From positions 1,674,001-1,738,000 of the forward strand of contig OY969889.1 in NCBI GenBank assembly GCA_963704335.1: 64,000 nt of DNA, in the 5' to 3' direction. The notes under the pieces are model-generated. The model saw only the letters and a program-made list of their open reading frames with translations, was not told the DNA's origin and searched no databases. Source of the DNA: PALSA-612 sp963704335 (GTDB taxonomy: Bacteria; Actinomycetota; Thermoleophilia; Gaiellales; Gaiellaceae). The position numbers were made by a program, and so were the translations under genes. Below are positions 7,954 to 17,357 of the stretch, piece by piece; the first letter of the stretch is position 1; every line of letters begins with the position of its first letter.

Positions 7954-10710
7954 GTGCAGGTAGGCGAAGGCAACGGCCACCCTCGGGTCGTCGGAAGGGA
8001 GGCCGAGCTTGCAACGATTCGCGAGTTCCTCGCCGGCTCAGCGCCCTCGGCGCTTGTCCTCTCGGGCGAGCCTGGCATCGGCAAGAGCACGCTGTGGGAG
8101 GCCAGCCTCGGTTCCGCAGGGAAGGCGGGGCTGCGCGTGCTCTCCGCTCGTGCGAGCGACAGCGAGGCGCAGCTTGCGTTCGCGGCGATCACCGACCTGC
8201 TCGAGGGGATCACGGCGCTCGGCGAGCTCGGGCTCCCCGGTCCGCAGCGGCACGCTCTCGAGGTCGCGCTCCTACGGGCCGAGCCCGAGAGCGGCATCAC
8301 GGTCGACCCGAGGGCGATCGCGCTCGGCTTGCTGAACGCGCTTCGCTCGCTCGCCTCTAGCCAGCCGATCCTCGTCGCGATCGACGACGTCTCGTGGCTA
8401 GACGCGTCATCCGCCGCCGCGGTCGTCTTCGCCGCCCGCCGCCTGCGGGACGAGCCGATCCGCTTCCTCCTGGCCCGCCGGCCGGGGGACGCGACCGAGC
8501 TCGAACTCGCTTTCGAGCCGGCGAGGCTTCAGCGGCTCGAAGTCCTTCCGCTGAGCGTCGGCGCGACGCGGCGACTCCTCTCCGAGCGACTAGGTCTCAA
8601 CCTGCCCCGACGGCTGCTCCGGCGGCTCTTCGAGTCTGCCCAGGGCAATCCGCTCTTTGCGCTCGAGCTCGGACGCACGCTCGTCGGTCGTGATCTCCCG
8701 GAGATCGGCGAAGAGATCCCCTTCCCCGAGACGCTCGAGGAGCTGCTCGGACCGCGTGTCGCCGAGCTCTTGCCCGAGGCGAGCAGAGTTCTGCTCGCGG
8801 TCGCCTTGAGCACCGATCTGCGCGTTTCCCAGCTCGAGTCGGTCGCGTCGCCGGTTGCGCTCGACGAAGCGCTCGACGCGGGCGTGGTCGCGGTCGACGG
8901 GGACCGCTTGCGGCCAGCGCACCCGCTGCTCGGCGCCGCGGCGATTCGGCACTCGCGTCCGCGCCAGCGGGAGCAGCTGCACCGCGAGCTCGCCGTCACG
9001 GTTGGCGACCACGGTCGGCGAGCGCGGCATCTCGCGCTCGCATCGGCGGCAGCGGACCCGGACGTGGCAGCCCTGGTCGCGGCGGCGGCGAGAGCCGCTG
9101 ATGCACGCGGCGCGAGGTACGAAGCGGCGGAGCTCGCCGAGCACGCGCTGCGCTTGACGCCGCCGGACGTGCCCGAGCGCAACGACCGCCTGCTGGCGCT
9201 TGCCGAATGCCTCTCGAAGGCCGGGGAGCCGCGGCGAGTCACAGCTCTGCTCGAGCCCGAGGTCGTTACTCTCCCTCGAGGAACGGGACGCGCTCGCGCC
9301 TGGCTGCTCCTGGCAGACGGGACGGGCATCTCGACTCAGGCGGAGTACCTGCTCTACCTCGACCGCGCGCTGCTGGAGAGCGAGGGGGACGTCGCCCTAC
9401 GTGCCCACGTGCTCGCGAGGAAAGCCGACAGCGCCGCTGCCGTGCAAGTCGCGCGGATGCGCGAGGCGGAGGCATGGGCACTCGAGGCGCTGAGCGATGC
9501 GCGCCGCGCAGGTCCCGATGTCGAGCAGCTCGCGTTCTACGCCCTGGCGTGGGCACGTAGCTTCCGCGGACGTCCGATTGACGATCTGCTCGAGCGACCA
9601 CCGGAGTCGGGAGAAGCCCTGTACCTCCGTGCGTCCCTCGAGCGGGTCGCCTGCGACCGCTTCGCATGGCGAGGTCAGGTACGCAAAGCTCGCGCCATCG
9701 CCAGGCGACTCATGTCGCTCGCGGACGAGCGCGGCGAGTCGCGGTCGTACCTCGCCCTGCTGTCGCAGCTCTGTGAGATCGAGCTTCGCGCTGGAGAGCT
9801 CGACGCCGCCACACAGCTCCTCGGCGAGTGGGAACAGTCGTCTTCGGATCGCTTTATCGCGCCGGTGTACGAGCGTTGCCGGTCCTTCGTCGCCGTCTAT
9901 CGCGGCCGGCCGGACGAGGCCAAGCAATGGGCGGCCGACGTAATCGCGAGGAGCGAAACGCTGGGGAAGGGCTGGGATCTGCTCGAAGGGTTGCGGGCGC
10001 GAGGAATCGCCGAGCTGTTCGAGGGTGAGCTCGAGCAGGCCGCTAGCAGCCTGCGCCGCGTCTGGGAGTACACGATGAGGGAGGGAATTGAGGATCCAGG
10101 CGCCTTTCCCGTCGCGCCCGAGCTCGTCGAGGCGCTACTGGAGATGCGCGAGCTCGAGGAGGCGCGCGCAGTGACCGAGCGCCTGACCAGGCTCTCCAGC
10201 GAGCAGGAGCACCCCTGGGGGCTCGTGACGGCGCGGCGCTGCCTGGCGTTGCTCCAGCTCGCGTCGGAGCCGGATGAGCCCGCGGAGGCAGCGTCGGCGC
10301 TGACGGATGCAGCTGGCGAGTACGCGAACATGGGCCTGCGCTTCGAGCGGGCACGCACGCTCTTTGCTCTCGGCCGCTCCTTGCGCCACGGCAGGAAGTG
10401 GGCAGGTGCGCGCACGGCGCTCGAGCAGGCCGCAACTGCGTTCGACGAGCTCGGCTCGCCCGGATGGGCCGAGGAGGCTCGGGGCGAGCTCGCACGTGTG
10501 CCGGGCAGGCGGCCGCGGCCGCCTGGGGAGCTGACGCCAACCGAACGGAGCGTCGTCGAGCTCGCGGCCGAGGGACGCTCCAACAAGGAAATCGCGAGCG
10601 CACTGTTCGTCACGGTGAACACCGTCGAGACGCACCTCTCACACGCCTATGCGAAGCTCGGCATCCGCTCGCGTGGTCAACTCGCTCGTCGCCTCGCCTC
10701 CAAGACCTGA
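7954..10710 (+). CDS. large ATP-binding LuxR regulator (MalT/LAL family)
   Basis: The 918-residue protein has an N-terminal AAA/STAND ATPase with Walker A SGEPGIGKST (37-46) and Walker B ILVAIDDVSWLD near 140. A long helical, TPR-like middle follows, and a LuxR HTH lies in the last 60 residues (ELTPTERSVVELAAEGRSNKE through VETHLSHAYAKLG). It has the expected LAL size. Such proteins activate transcription on binding an inducer and ATP. The GTG at 7954 is the earliest start and leads straight into the ATPase. The target is unknown; the secreted beta-helix gene begins 62 bp downstream on the same strand. Confidence 0.88.
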   Translation: MQVGEGNGHPRVVGREAELATIREFLAGSAPSALVLSGEPGIGKSTLWEASLGSAGKAGLRVLSARASDSEAQLAFAAITDLLEGITALGELGLPGPQRHALEVALLRAEPESGITVDPRAIALGLLNALRSLASSQPILVAIDDVSWLDASSAAAVVFAARRLRDEPIRFLLARRPGDATELELAFEPARLQRLEVLPLSVGATRRLLSERLGLNLPRRLLRRLFESAQGNPLFALELGRTLVGRDLPEIGEEIPFPETLEELLGPRVAELLPEASRVLLAVALSTDLRVSQLESVASPVALDEALDAGVVAVDGDRLRPAHPLLGAAAIRHSRPRQREQLHRELAVTVGDHGRRARHLALASAAADPDVAALVAAAARAADARGARYEAAELAEHALRLTPPDVPERNDRLLALAECLSKAGEPRRVTALLEPEVVTLPRGTGRARAWLLLADGTGISTQAEYLLYLDRALLESEGDVALRAHVLARKADSAAAVQVARMREAEAWALEALSDARRAGPDVEQLAFYALAWARSFRGRPIDDLLERPPESGEALYLRASLERVACDRFAWRGQVRKARAIARRLMSLADERGESRSYLALLSQLCEIELRAGELDAATQLLGEWEQSSSDRFIAPVYERCRSFVAVYRGRPDEAKQWAADVIARSETLGKGWDLLEGLRARGIAELFEGELEQAASSLRRVWEYTMREGIEDPGAFPVAPELVEALLEMRELEEARAVTERLTRLSSEQEHPWGLVTARRCLALLQLASEPDEPAEAASALTDAAGEYANMGLRFERARTLFALGRSLRHGRKWAGARTALEQAATAFDELGSPGWAEEARGELARVPGRRPRPPGELTPTERSVVELAAEGRSNKEIASALFVTVNTVETHLSHAYAKLGIRSRGQLARRLASKT

Positions 10711-10772
10711 CGACTGAAAGTTCGGGGGTTTCCGGGATTTCGTCCCGGGCTGCGCGGTCGTAGATTCGTCGC

Positions 10773-13562
10773 ATGGCCAAGCGTCTCGGCACCCAGGCGG
10801 CCGGCGTTGTCGGCGTGCTGATCGCAGCCAGCCTGGCGGTTGGGGTCGGGGGCTCTGCCTTGGCGGATGTGACTGTCGACTTCGAGCAGGATCCGCCCGG
10901 GACGGTCGTGACGGACCAGTACGCGAACCAAGGCGGCGCGGGTCAGGGAGTCGTGTTCGGGCCATTGCCGGCCGGTGCCGGCGTCGGGGACGGCCTCCGG
11001 CCGGTGATCCGTACGCCGCCGGCCGGGCAGACGCAGTCGGGGTCGCAGGTGGCGGACATCGCTACCTGCGTCGGATGCGAGTTCTTCACGCCCAGGACGA
11101 CGGGAACGCTCTCCGTGCCGCGCTCGCGCGTGTCTGTCTACGTCGGGTATCTCGGGGAGCCGGCGATCTGCACGGCGATCGACCCGAATGCCGTGGGGTG
11201 TGCCGTCGTCAGGCTGCGCGCCTTCAACGCCACCGGCGGCCAGGTCGCCGAGTCATCGGTGCAGGTGACGCGCGGGGCCGGTATCCGATCCCTGCTCTCG
11301 GTTTCGACCCCGTCCGCCACGATCGTCGGCTTCGAGATCAGCGGCCGGGCGGCAATCGACGACTCGAAGCCGATCGCGATCGACGACCTCATCCTCGGCA
11401 CGCCGGACCCGGCACAGGCGCCGGACTTCACGCTCAATCCGTCGACCGCAGACGTGATCGTCGAGCAGGGCAAGGAGGTAACCGTCCCGATCGCGATCGG
11501 GCGGCTGAACGGCTCGAGCGGCGACATCGCACTACGAGCCGAGGGGCTGCCCCAGGGGGTTGTCGCTGCGTTCGCCCCCAACCCCGCGCAGGCTGCGCAG
11601 ACGGTCCTGACTCTCACGGCTCGGGCGGACGCGCCTAGGGCCAGGCGGCCGATCAGCATCACCGGGACGCCGCAGTCGGCGAGCGCTGGCCCTGCGCCGC
11701 GCAGCTTCGCCGTGGATCTCACCGTGCAGCCCGCCTGCCCGCAGGTCGGGACTGCGGACGAGTTGATCGCCGAGCTGATGAAGGGCCACAAGTGCGTCTA
11801 CGTCAAGGACACCGCCCAGATCGACCTGGCAGACGTGCCCAACAACCCCTTGAGCGACGGGGACTCGGTACTCGTCGTCCCCGAGGGCGTGACGCTCATG
11901 GGCGGCCGGTCTCCGACCCGTGCCGGCGGCATGCTGGAGCTGTCGCGCCGGAGCAAAGCGATCATGCTCCGCCTCGGCTCGAACACGCGTGTCACCGGGC
12001 TCCGTCTTCGCGGCTACAACCAGCGCGACCCGAAGGACCGGGATGATCCGACGCGCGGCATCCAGATCAACGGAGGCTCCGGCGTCTTGATCGACAACAA
12101 CGAGATCTTCGGGTGGCCGGCCGAGGGCGTCGAGGCGATCGACACGCCGGCCGACCTCCAGACGACGCCGCGGATCACGAGGAACTTCATCCACAACAAC
12201 GTGCAGTGCAATCTGGGCTACGGCGTCGTACTGTCCGGGAGCGGCTTCGCGCGGATCGACCGCAACGTCTTCAACTACAACCGGCACGACATCGCCGGCA
12301 GCGGAGAGCCCGGCCAGGGCTATCTCGCCGAGCTCAACCTCGTGCTGACAAGCGGTCCGACCTGCGGCGGCAACTACAACCAGCACTTCGACATGCACGG
12401 GACGGACGGCGGCACTGGCGGCACTGCCGGACGCTTGATCGAGATCCGGCGCAACACAATCCGCGGGGCTCAGCGCTACGGATTCAACGGGCGCTTGGTG
12501 CGGCCGGCGTTCGATCTCCGCGGCACTCCGCAGAACCAGGCCGTGTTCGCCGAGAACGCGGTGGCTCACGGCAGCGCACTGAACCAGCACACCACTGTCC
12601 TCGGCAAGACCGTTTCGAGCAGCGGCGCCGTGCGCGTGGAGGGCGCTTCGGCGTTCTCGCTTCTGCGAAAGAACAAGCTCGTGATCGGAACAACCGCACG
12701 TGCTTCAACACAGCTAGCGAGCTGGCGGTCGGCGACTTCAACGGCGACAAGCGTGCCGATGTCTTCCAGGCCGTGGGAACAGTGTGGGTCTACTCTCCCT
12801 CCGGGCAGCGTGAGTGGTTCTTCCTCAACAACTCCAATCTCCGCCTCGCCAGGCTCGGTCTTGGCGACTTCGACGGTGACGGTAAGACGGACGTCTTCTC
12901 CCAGGACGGCGCCCGCTGGCTGGTCTCTTCCGGTGGCACGGGCGCACCGACACCGCTTCCCGCCGGCTCGAGCATCGACATCAAGCGCTACCGGTTCGGA
13001 GACTTCGACGGCGACGACAAGACGGACGTCTTCCGGGCGAGCGGCTCCCGCTTCTTCTTCTCGAGCGCCGGTGCGACTGGGTGGCAGCCGCTGGCCGCGT
13101 CGCGCCTGGCGATCGTCGATCTGCGCTTCGGCGACTTCGACGGCGACGGGAAGACCGACGTCTTCAGCCTTGCGAACAACCAGTGGTCCGTCTCCCGACG
13201 GCGGGAACAGCGGTTGGCGGCGGCTGAACAAGACGCTTTCCTCGAACCTGGGAAGCCTCGTTTTCGCGGATTTCAACGGCGACCGCCGCACCGACGTCGC
13301 CCGCAGCAGCGGCGGCAACTGGCAGGTCTCCTGGGGTGGCGCGACAGCCTGGCAGACGCTGCAGCTCCGACGCTCCGAATCGCTCGCCACCGGGATGCTG
13401 TTCGGCGACTTCACCGGCGACGGACGCGCAGACGTGCTCCGGCACGCCGCCATCGGGGGGACTTCGCTGTTCTGCGGTGCGATTGCCAGCTTCGAGAGGT
13501 TCAGGCTGTCCGCGGGAGGCACTCGTCCGCTCGCCCGCTGGTCGTCTGCGGACATGCGCTGA
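10773..13562 (+). CDS. secreted beta-helix / FG-GAP repeat protein, reading frame broken twice
   Basis: A signal peptide (GVVGVLIAASLAVGVGGSALA) precedes an N-terminal beta-sandwich-like region. A right-handed parallel beta-helix follows around residues 400-600 (TGLRLRGYN, IDNNEIFGW, ITRNFIHNN, IDRNVFNYN), and then FG-GAP/VCBS calcium repeats of the form FGDFDGDGKTDVF. The beta-helix is read in the start frame up to about 12690. The repeats from about 12690 to 13195 lie in a second frame, and the last ones (VFADFNGDRRTDV, FGDFTGDGRADV) return to the first. One missing base near 12685-12700 and one extra base in CCC at 13194-13196 would explain this. The ends are therefore right but the literal translation between 12690 and 13195 is not. 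It is probably an extracellular adhesin or polysaccharide-binding protein. Confidence 0.7.
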   Translation: MAKRLGTQAAGVVGVLIAASLAVGVGGSALADVTVDFEQDPPGTVVTDQYANQGGAGQGVVFGPLPAGAGVGDGLRPVIRTPPAGQTQSGSQVADIATCVGCEFFTPRTTGTLSVPRSRVSVYVGYLGEPAICTAIDPNAVGCAVVRLRAFNATGGQVAESSVQVTRGAGIRSLLSVSTPSATIVGFEISGRAAIDDSKPIAIDDLILGTPDPAQAPDFTLNPSTADVIVEQGKEVTVPIAIGRLNGSSGDIALRAEGLPQGVVAAFAPNPAQAAQTVLTLTARADAPRARRPISITGTPQSASAGPAPRSFAVDLTVQPACPQVGTADELIAELMKGHKCVYVKDTAQIDLADVPNNPLSDGDSVLVVPEGVTLMGGRSPTRAGGMLELSRRSKAIMLRLGSNTRVTGLRLRGYNQRDPKDRDDPTRGIQINGGSGVLIDNNEIFGWPAEGVEAIDTPADLQTTPRITRNFIHNNVQCNLGYGVVLSGSGFARIDRNVFNYNRHDIAGSGEPGQGYLAELNLVLTSGPTCGGNYNQHFDMHGTDGGTGGTAGRLIEIRRNTIRGAQRYGFNGRLVRPAFDLRGTPQNQAVFAENAVAHGSALNQHTTVLGKTVSSSGAVRVEGASAFSLLRKNKLVIGTTARASTQLASWRSATSTATSVPMSSRPWEQCGSTLPPGSVSGSSSTTPISASPGSVLATSTVTVRRTSSPRTAPAGWSLPVARAHRHRFPPARASTSSATGSETSTATTRRTSSGRAAPASSSRAPVRLGGSRWPRRAWRSSICASATSTATGRPTSSALRTTSGPSPDGGNSGWRRLNKTLSSNLGSLVFADFNGDRRTDVARSSGGNWQVSWGGATAWQTLQLRRSESLATGMLFGDFTGDGRADVLRHAAIGGTSLFCGAIASFERFRLSAGGTRPLARWSSADMR

Positions 13563-13564
13563 GC

Positions 13565-13822
13565 ATGGCCGAGTTCCTCGTCGAGCTCTACGTGTCGAGG
13601 GTGGATCCCGAGGCGGTCGATCGCGGGACAGTACGAGCGCGGTCGAGTGCAGAGATGCTTACCTCGGAGGGGATCCCGGTGCGCTTCCTACGCTCGATCT
13701 TCGTCCCGGAGGACGAGACGTGCTTTCTGCTCTACGAGGCGGGTTCGGCCGACGACGTTCGCGAGGCGGCGCGTCGCGCAGACCTGCAATTCGAGCGCGT
13801 CGCACTCGCGGTCGCCGGCTGA
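13565..13822 (+). CDS. DUF4242-like small protein
   Basis: An 85-residue protein (MAEFLVELYVSRVDPEAVD ... TCFLLYEAGSADDVREAARRA) with the ferredoxin-like repeat pattern and C-terminal helix of DUF4242 proteins; some family members bind nickel. The ATG is 2 bp after the stop of the beta-helix gene, so it may be co-transcribed. Function is not established. Confidence 0.6.
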   Translation: MAEFLVELYVSRVDPEAVDRGTVRARSSAEMLTSEGIPVRFLRSIFVPEDETCFLLYEAGSADDVREAARRADLQFERVALAVAG

Positions 13823-13847
13823 TCGTCAGCCTGGCTTCCCGCCCGCC

Positions 13848-13876
13848 GCGACCGGGCAGGACGATGGTCGCCGACC
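13848..13876 (+). repeat. dispersed intergenic repeat A, copy 2
   Basis: It is identical to 7826-7854 except for one base and lies 21 bp upstream of tRNA-Val. Confidence 0.6.
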
Positions 13877-13897
13877 GTCGTACACTGTCGTTCTCCC

Positions 13898-13969
13898 GGG
13901 CGCGTAGCTCAGCGGGAGAGCGCTCGCCTCACACGCGAGAGGTCGCTGGTTCGATCCCAGCCGCGCCCA
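13898..13969 (+). tRNA. tRNA-Val(CAC)
   Basis: A 72-nt cloverleaf: acceptor GGGCGCG/CGCGCCC, D-arm TAGCTCAGCGGGAGAGC, anticodon stem CTCGC/GCGAG with loop CTCACAC (anticodon CAC), T-loop GGTTCGATCCC, discriminator A. No CCA is encoded. Confidence 0.97.
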
Positions 13970-14047
13970 TTCTTCCCTCGGCCGCTTCGCTTTCCGCTCG
14001 GGGAGGTGCGCCCTACCGGGCGCGTGTCTGGGCGGGGCCGCGTGCGG

Positions 14048-14074
14048 GCCGCGCCCGCCATGTCGGTCGCGGCG
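14048..14074 (-). repeat. 27-bp tRNA-downstream element C, copy 1
   Basis: On the plus strand this begins GCCGCGCCCGCCATGTCGG. It lies 78 nt past the tRNA-Val 3' end, in the same orientation to its tRNA as the copies at 17301, 27997 and 32131. The stretch 13970-14047 shows no gene. Confidence 0.65.
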
Positions 14075-14089
14075 GCGATGGGTGCTGAG

Positions 14090-14566
14090 CTACGACCAGG
14101 GCTTCGCGGTCATGTCGAAGACGATGAAGAGCAGGATCAGCACGTCGATCCGCGTCACCAGCAGGATGCGCTTGATGATCTCCTGCGTCTCGGGGTCTTC
14201 GGGCCCCTTCTCCCCGATCGTCGTCGCGAGCTTCGCGGCCGTGGGTCGGATCCAGAAGAAGCCGACGAGGAACGTCAGCGCCCAGCCGGCCAGGGCGATT
14301 TGCACCCAGAGCAGGTCCCAGTCCCACGGGCTCTGGTCGTTCGTCATCAGGCCGATTCCGAACAGGAGCACGAGCAGCGACGCCGGCGTGTACAGGAGCT
14401 CGCCGATCTTCCCGGCCTGGTGCGCGAACCGGGCCACCTGAAGGGGATCCTTCAGTCGCAACGTCATGATGGCCAAGAGCGCGAGCGTCGCGCCGCCGCC
14501 GACCCAGAGCACGGCGACCAACACGTGCCCTGCCTTGAACCAGTCGTACCACGTCATCGCGAGCAT
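14090..14566 (-). CDS. DUF2269 integral membrane protein
   Basis: The 158-residue protein has four predicted membrane helices (for example VLVAVLWVGGGATLALLAIM and LLYTPASLLVLLFGIGL) and the family end VLILLFIVFDMTAKP. An ATG nine bases inside (MTWYDWF) is the more usual family start. The function of DUF2269 is unknown. A deleted second copy is present at 49794-50101. Confidence 0.8.
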   Translation of the reverse strand: MLAMTWYDWFKAGHVLVAVLWVGGGATLALLAIMTLRLKDPLQVARFAHQAGKIGELLYTPASLLVLLFGIGLMTNDQSPWDWDLLWVQIALAGWALTFLVGFFWIRPTAAKLATTIGEKGPEDPETQEIIKRILLVTRIDVLILLFIVFDMTAKPWS

Positions 14567-14575
14567 CGCGCGATC

Positions 14576-15259
14576 CTATTCGAGCACGGCGACGTACGAG
14601 GAGCCTTCGTCCTGGACGAGGCGGCGGATCTCCCAGCCGGTGCCATCGACGATCTCCGCCATCTCGTCGGGGGAGACGATGAGGTAATCGAACCACGGAT
14701 CCGCGAGAGTCCGATAGCGGATACGGACGCGGAGCTGCCCCGACATTCGGCCTCGGGCGCGGTTCCGTTCCTGGTAGGCGAGATGGGCAGGATCCTTGGT
14801 TGCGTACGGATCGTTCGAGCAAGCGACGATCCGCCCGGCGAGCGGGCGCAGCCGTCTGAGCAGCCGCCGCGCCTTCGCTCGCGAGGCGAAGAGGCCGAAG
14901 TTGTTGCCGTACATGACCACCGTGTCGAAGCGTCCAAGCGCTGCATCGACGTCCTCGAACGCGAGCAGCCGGACGTCGCGCACGCCGCGACTCCGCGCCA
15001 CCTCCACCGCTCCGGGGGAGACGTCGATCGCGACCACCTCTCGCCCGCGCGCCTGAAGCTCGAGCGCCACGCGTCCGGCACCGACGCCCACGTCGAGCAC
15101 ACGCCCGCGCACGAAGCGCAACGCCCGCCGCTCCACGGCGGGCCAGCGGCGGACGGGCGCGAAATAGATGAGCATCGCGCCCTGGATGTATCCGTCGTCA
15201 CGCTCGACGATCTCCGCGTCCGTCCCTGCGCGCAACATCTCCCCGAACGCGTCGGCCAC
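14576..15259 (-). CDS. class I SAM-dependent methyltransferase
   Basis: The 227-residue protein has the Rossmann SAM-binding signature VLDVGVGAGRVALELQARG (motif I), VVAIDVSPGAVEVAR (motif II) and FDTVVMYGNNFGLF (motif IV). The substrate is not recognisable. It is transcribed toward the DUF2269 gene 9 bp away and divergently from the cyclase gene, with 32 bp between them, so the two promoters must overlap. Confidence 0.82.
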   Translation of the reverse strand: MADAFGEMLRAGTDAEIVERDDGYIQGAMLIYFAPVRRWPAVERRALRFVRGRVLDVGVGAGRVALELQARGREVVAIDVSPGAVEVARSRGVRDVRLLAFEDVDAALGRFDTVVMYGNNFGLFASRAKARRLLRRLRPLAGRIVACSNDPYATKDPAHLAYQERNRARGRMSGQLRVRIRYRTLADPWFDYLIVSPDEMAEIVDGTGWEIRRLVQDEGSSYVAVLE

Positions 15260-15291
15260 GCCTGAAACGTACTGAGAATTACGATGTAGGC

Positions 15292-16095
15292 GTGTCAGGG
15301 CTGCCGAGCGGAACGGTCACGTTCGTCTTCACGGACATCGAGGGCTCGACTGCTCTCCTCAAGCAGCTCGGCGACCGCTACGCGGAGGTTCTGGCCGAGC
15401 ACCGGCGAATCGTTCGCGACACGTTCACGCACGCCGACGGCGTCGAGATCGACACCCAGGGCGATGCGTTCTTCTTCGCGTTCGCCAGGGCACGCGATGC
15501 CGTGGAGGCAGCTGTGGACGCGCAGCGTGCCCACGCGTCGACGGTCTGGCCCGAAGAGGCGACCGTTCGTGTGCGCATGGGGTTGCACACCGGCGAGCCG
15601 GCGCTCGGCAGCGAGGGCTACCTCGGTCTCGACGTCGTGCGCGCAGCGCGCATCTGCACGGTGGCCAAGGGCGGCAACGTTCTCCTCTCCGAGACCACGC
15701 GGTCGCTGGTGGGGTCGGCCCTGCCCGACGGCGTTTCGGTGTCTCCGCTCGGCCAGCGACATCTGAAGGACATTGACCAGCCGGAGCAGGTGTACGAGCT
15801 CGCCATCGAAGGTGTGGAGACTGTCTCAGCAGAAGTATCGACCGACGCTCCTGCTCCACCGGCGCCTCCTCCCGTCCCGGACCAGGCCGAGTTCCGTGAC
15901 CGGCTGAGAGAGTCGATCAACGAGCGCGTGCAGCGCGAGCTCCTCGCCGCGTTCGGGGATGCTGAGAAGGAAGTCGCCGGCGAGCAGGAGGACGACGCGG
16001 CAGTGGACGACCTCGCCGTGCGCACAGCCGATCTCGGCGATCAGATCGCAGCTCGCGTGGAAGCAGCCCTCCGCAAGCGGCGTCCGGGCGGGTGA
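15292..16095 (+). CDS. class III adenylate/guanylate cyclase-domain protein
   Basis: The 267-residue protein has the catalytic domain in its first 180 residues: FVFTDIEGSTALLKQLGD (first metal Asp), IDTQGDAFFFAF (second metal Asp), VRMGLHTGEP and VRAARICTVAKGG. A Pro-rich linker and an acidic helical tail follow. It has no membrane segment and would be soluble. The GTG start at 15292 leads directly into the domain. It makes cAMP or cGMP if active. Confidence 0.82.
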   Translation: MSGLPSGTVTFVFTDIEGSTALLKQLGDRYAEVLAEHRRIVRDTFTHADGVEIDTQGDAFFFAFARARDAVEAAVDAQRAHASTVWPEEATVRVRMGLHTGEPALGSEGYLGLDVVRAARICTVAKGGNVLLSETTRSLVGSALPDGVSVSPLGQRHLKDIDQPEQVYELAIEGVETVSAEVSTDAPAPPAPPPVPDQAEFRDRLRESINERVQRELLAAFGDAEKEVAGEQEDDAAVDDLAVRTADLGDQIAARVEAALRKRRPGG

Positions 16096-16111
16096 GTACG
16101 GTGCTTGTGAC

Positions 16112-16315
16112 ATGCCGCACTGGCTCGCGCTGCTGACGATCGTCGTCGCCGTGTGGCTCGTCCTCAGCGTGGTCGGCGGGTGGCTGATCGGGCGCGGTCT
16201 CGGCTATCGAGCGGCAGCACGAGGTCGACCAGACCTAACATCCGTCTATGGCCAGCGATCCCCTCGTGCAGCGCGAGATCGATCGCCTGAAGTCCGAGAT
16301 CGACAGGCTGCGTGA
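16112..16315 (+). CDS. small single-pass membrane protein
   Basis: The 67-residue frame begins with a clear membrane helix (ALLTIVVAVWLVLSVVGGWL) ending in a basic RGLGYRAAARGR. The last third overlaps the next gene by 68 bases and has weaker coding character, so the 3' end is less certain. No function can be given. Confidence 0.45.
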   Translation: MPHWLALLTIVVAVWLVLSVVGGWLIGRGLGYRAAARGRPDLTSVYGQRSPRAARDRSPEVRDRQAA

Positions 16316-16727
16316 CGTAGAACGCCATCTGCGGCGCGAACGCGATCGAGTTCGCTCTGAAGCGACGTCCGAGCTGGAGCGGCTGCAGTCCGCGCTTCGC
16401 GAGGCTGCCGCTAACGCCGGGGCTTTCGACGGAGAGCTCGCGCAACGTGATGCCGATGCGACGGCGCGCGAGGAAGCTCTCTCGGCGCGCGAGGCCGAGG
16501 TCGAGGCCGCCACCCAGCGCGTGCGCGACGCCGACGCGCGCCTCGAGGAGGAGCGCCGGCGTCTCGAGGAATGGCGGAAACGGCTGGAGAGTGAGTCGGA
16601 ACGGCTCGCGGAGTGGGAGCGCAGCGCGCGCCTCCACAACGTGCCCGCCGAGGCGCGCCAGGTCACGTTCGAGGAAGGTCTGCAGCGGCTCGCTGACCCG
16701 GAAGCGGCTCGCAGGTCCGCCTGGTAG
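16248..16727 (+). CDS. coiled-coil protein
   Basis: A 159-residue, highly charged protein that is almost entirely heptad-like (REIDRLKSEIDRLRDVERHL, ELERLQSALREAAA, RLEEERRRLEEWRKRLESE). There is no signal peptide or membrane helix. It sits between a small membrane protein and a cytochrome on the same strand. It may be a scaffold; nothing in it points to an enzyme. Confidence 0.65.
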   Translation: MASDPLVQREIDRLKSEIDRLRDVERHLRRERDRVRSEATSELERLQSALREAAANAGAFDGELAQRDADATAREEALSAREAEVEAATQRVRDADARLEEERRRLEEWRKRLESESERLAEWERSARLHNVPAEARQVTFEEGLQRLADPEAARRSAW

Positions 16728-16738
16728 CGTCCTCGACC

Positions 16739-17278
16739 GTGCTGCTAGCCCTCTCCTCGACCCAGAAGCTCGGGATCGGGCTCATGGCGGCAGCGTTCGT
16801 CGTGTTCGCGCTGATCAGCGCAATGCTGATCCCGCGCTACCGACCGGACTTCCCTGCCAGGCACATGGGGTGGTTCATCGCGGCCTGCGTCGTGCTCACG
16901 GTGGGCATGCTGGCGACGGTCGCCTTCGTCGCCAAGGAGACCGAGCACGAGGCGTCAGCAGAGACGCACGTCACCGAGACCGAGCCCAGCGAGCCTCCGC
17001 CCGCGGAGCCCTCTTCTCCGACGGAAACGGGCGCCGCCGGCAGTGATGCCGCCGGCAAGGTGATCTTCGAGACGAACTGCGCGAGCTGTCACACGCTGTC
17101 CGACGCCGGCGCGACGGGCACGATCGGCCCGAACCTCGACGAGGCCCAACCCGACGAAGCTCTCGTCGTCGAGCGAGTGACGAACGGCATGGGCGTCATG
17201 CCGCCCTTCAGCGGCACGCTGACGGAGCAGCAGATCGCCGACGTGGCGGCGTACGTCTCAGCGGTCGCCGGAACGTAG
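16739..17278 (+). CDS. membrane-anchored c-type cytochrome
   Basis: The 179-residue protein has two N-terminal membrane helices (GLMAAAFVVFALISAML, FIAACVVLTVGMLATVAFVA), a Glu/Pro-rich linker and one class I heme c domain (CASCH; axial Met in GMGVMPPFSGTL). Its C-terminal 75 residues match the cytochrome at 55512-55982 closely, so the two are paralogues. It would carry electrons on the outer face of the membrane. The start is GTG. Confidence 0.85.
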   Translation: MLLALSSTQKLGIGLMAAAFVVFALISAMLIPRYRPDFPARHMGWFIAACVVLTVGMLATVAFVAKETEHEASAETHVTETEPSEPPPAEPSSPTETGAAGSDAAGKVIFETNCASCHTLSDAGATGTIGPNLDEAQPDEALVVERVTNGMGVMPPFSGTLTEQQIADVAAYVSAVAGT

Positions 17279-17300
17279 CGCTGCAGCAACCTCAGATCGC

Positions 17301-17327
17301 CGCCGCGACCGACATGGCGGGCGCGGC
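17301..17327 (+). repeat. 27-bp tRNA-downstream element C, copy 2
   Basis: It begins CGCCGCGACCGACATGGCGG. On the strand of tRNA-Ser(GGA) it lies 63 nt past the tRNA 3' end. Confidence 0.65.
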
Positions 17328-17357
17328 TAACGGGGGCACTCGGAGAACACCGGCTCC

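Noticed and set aside
11532..12590. Minus-strand frame opposite the beta-helix gene
   Set aside because: The plus strand carries a signal peptide and beta-helix repeats; the opposite frame has no recognisable domain.
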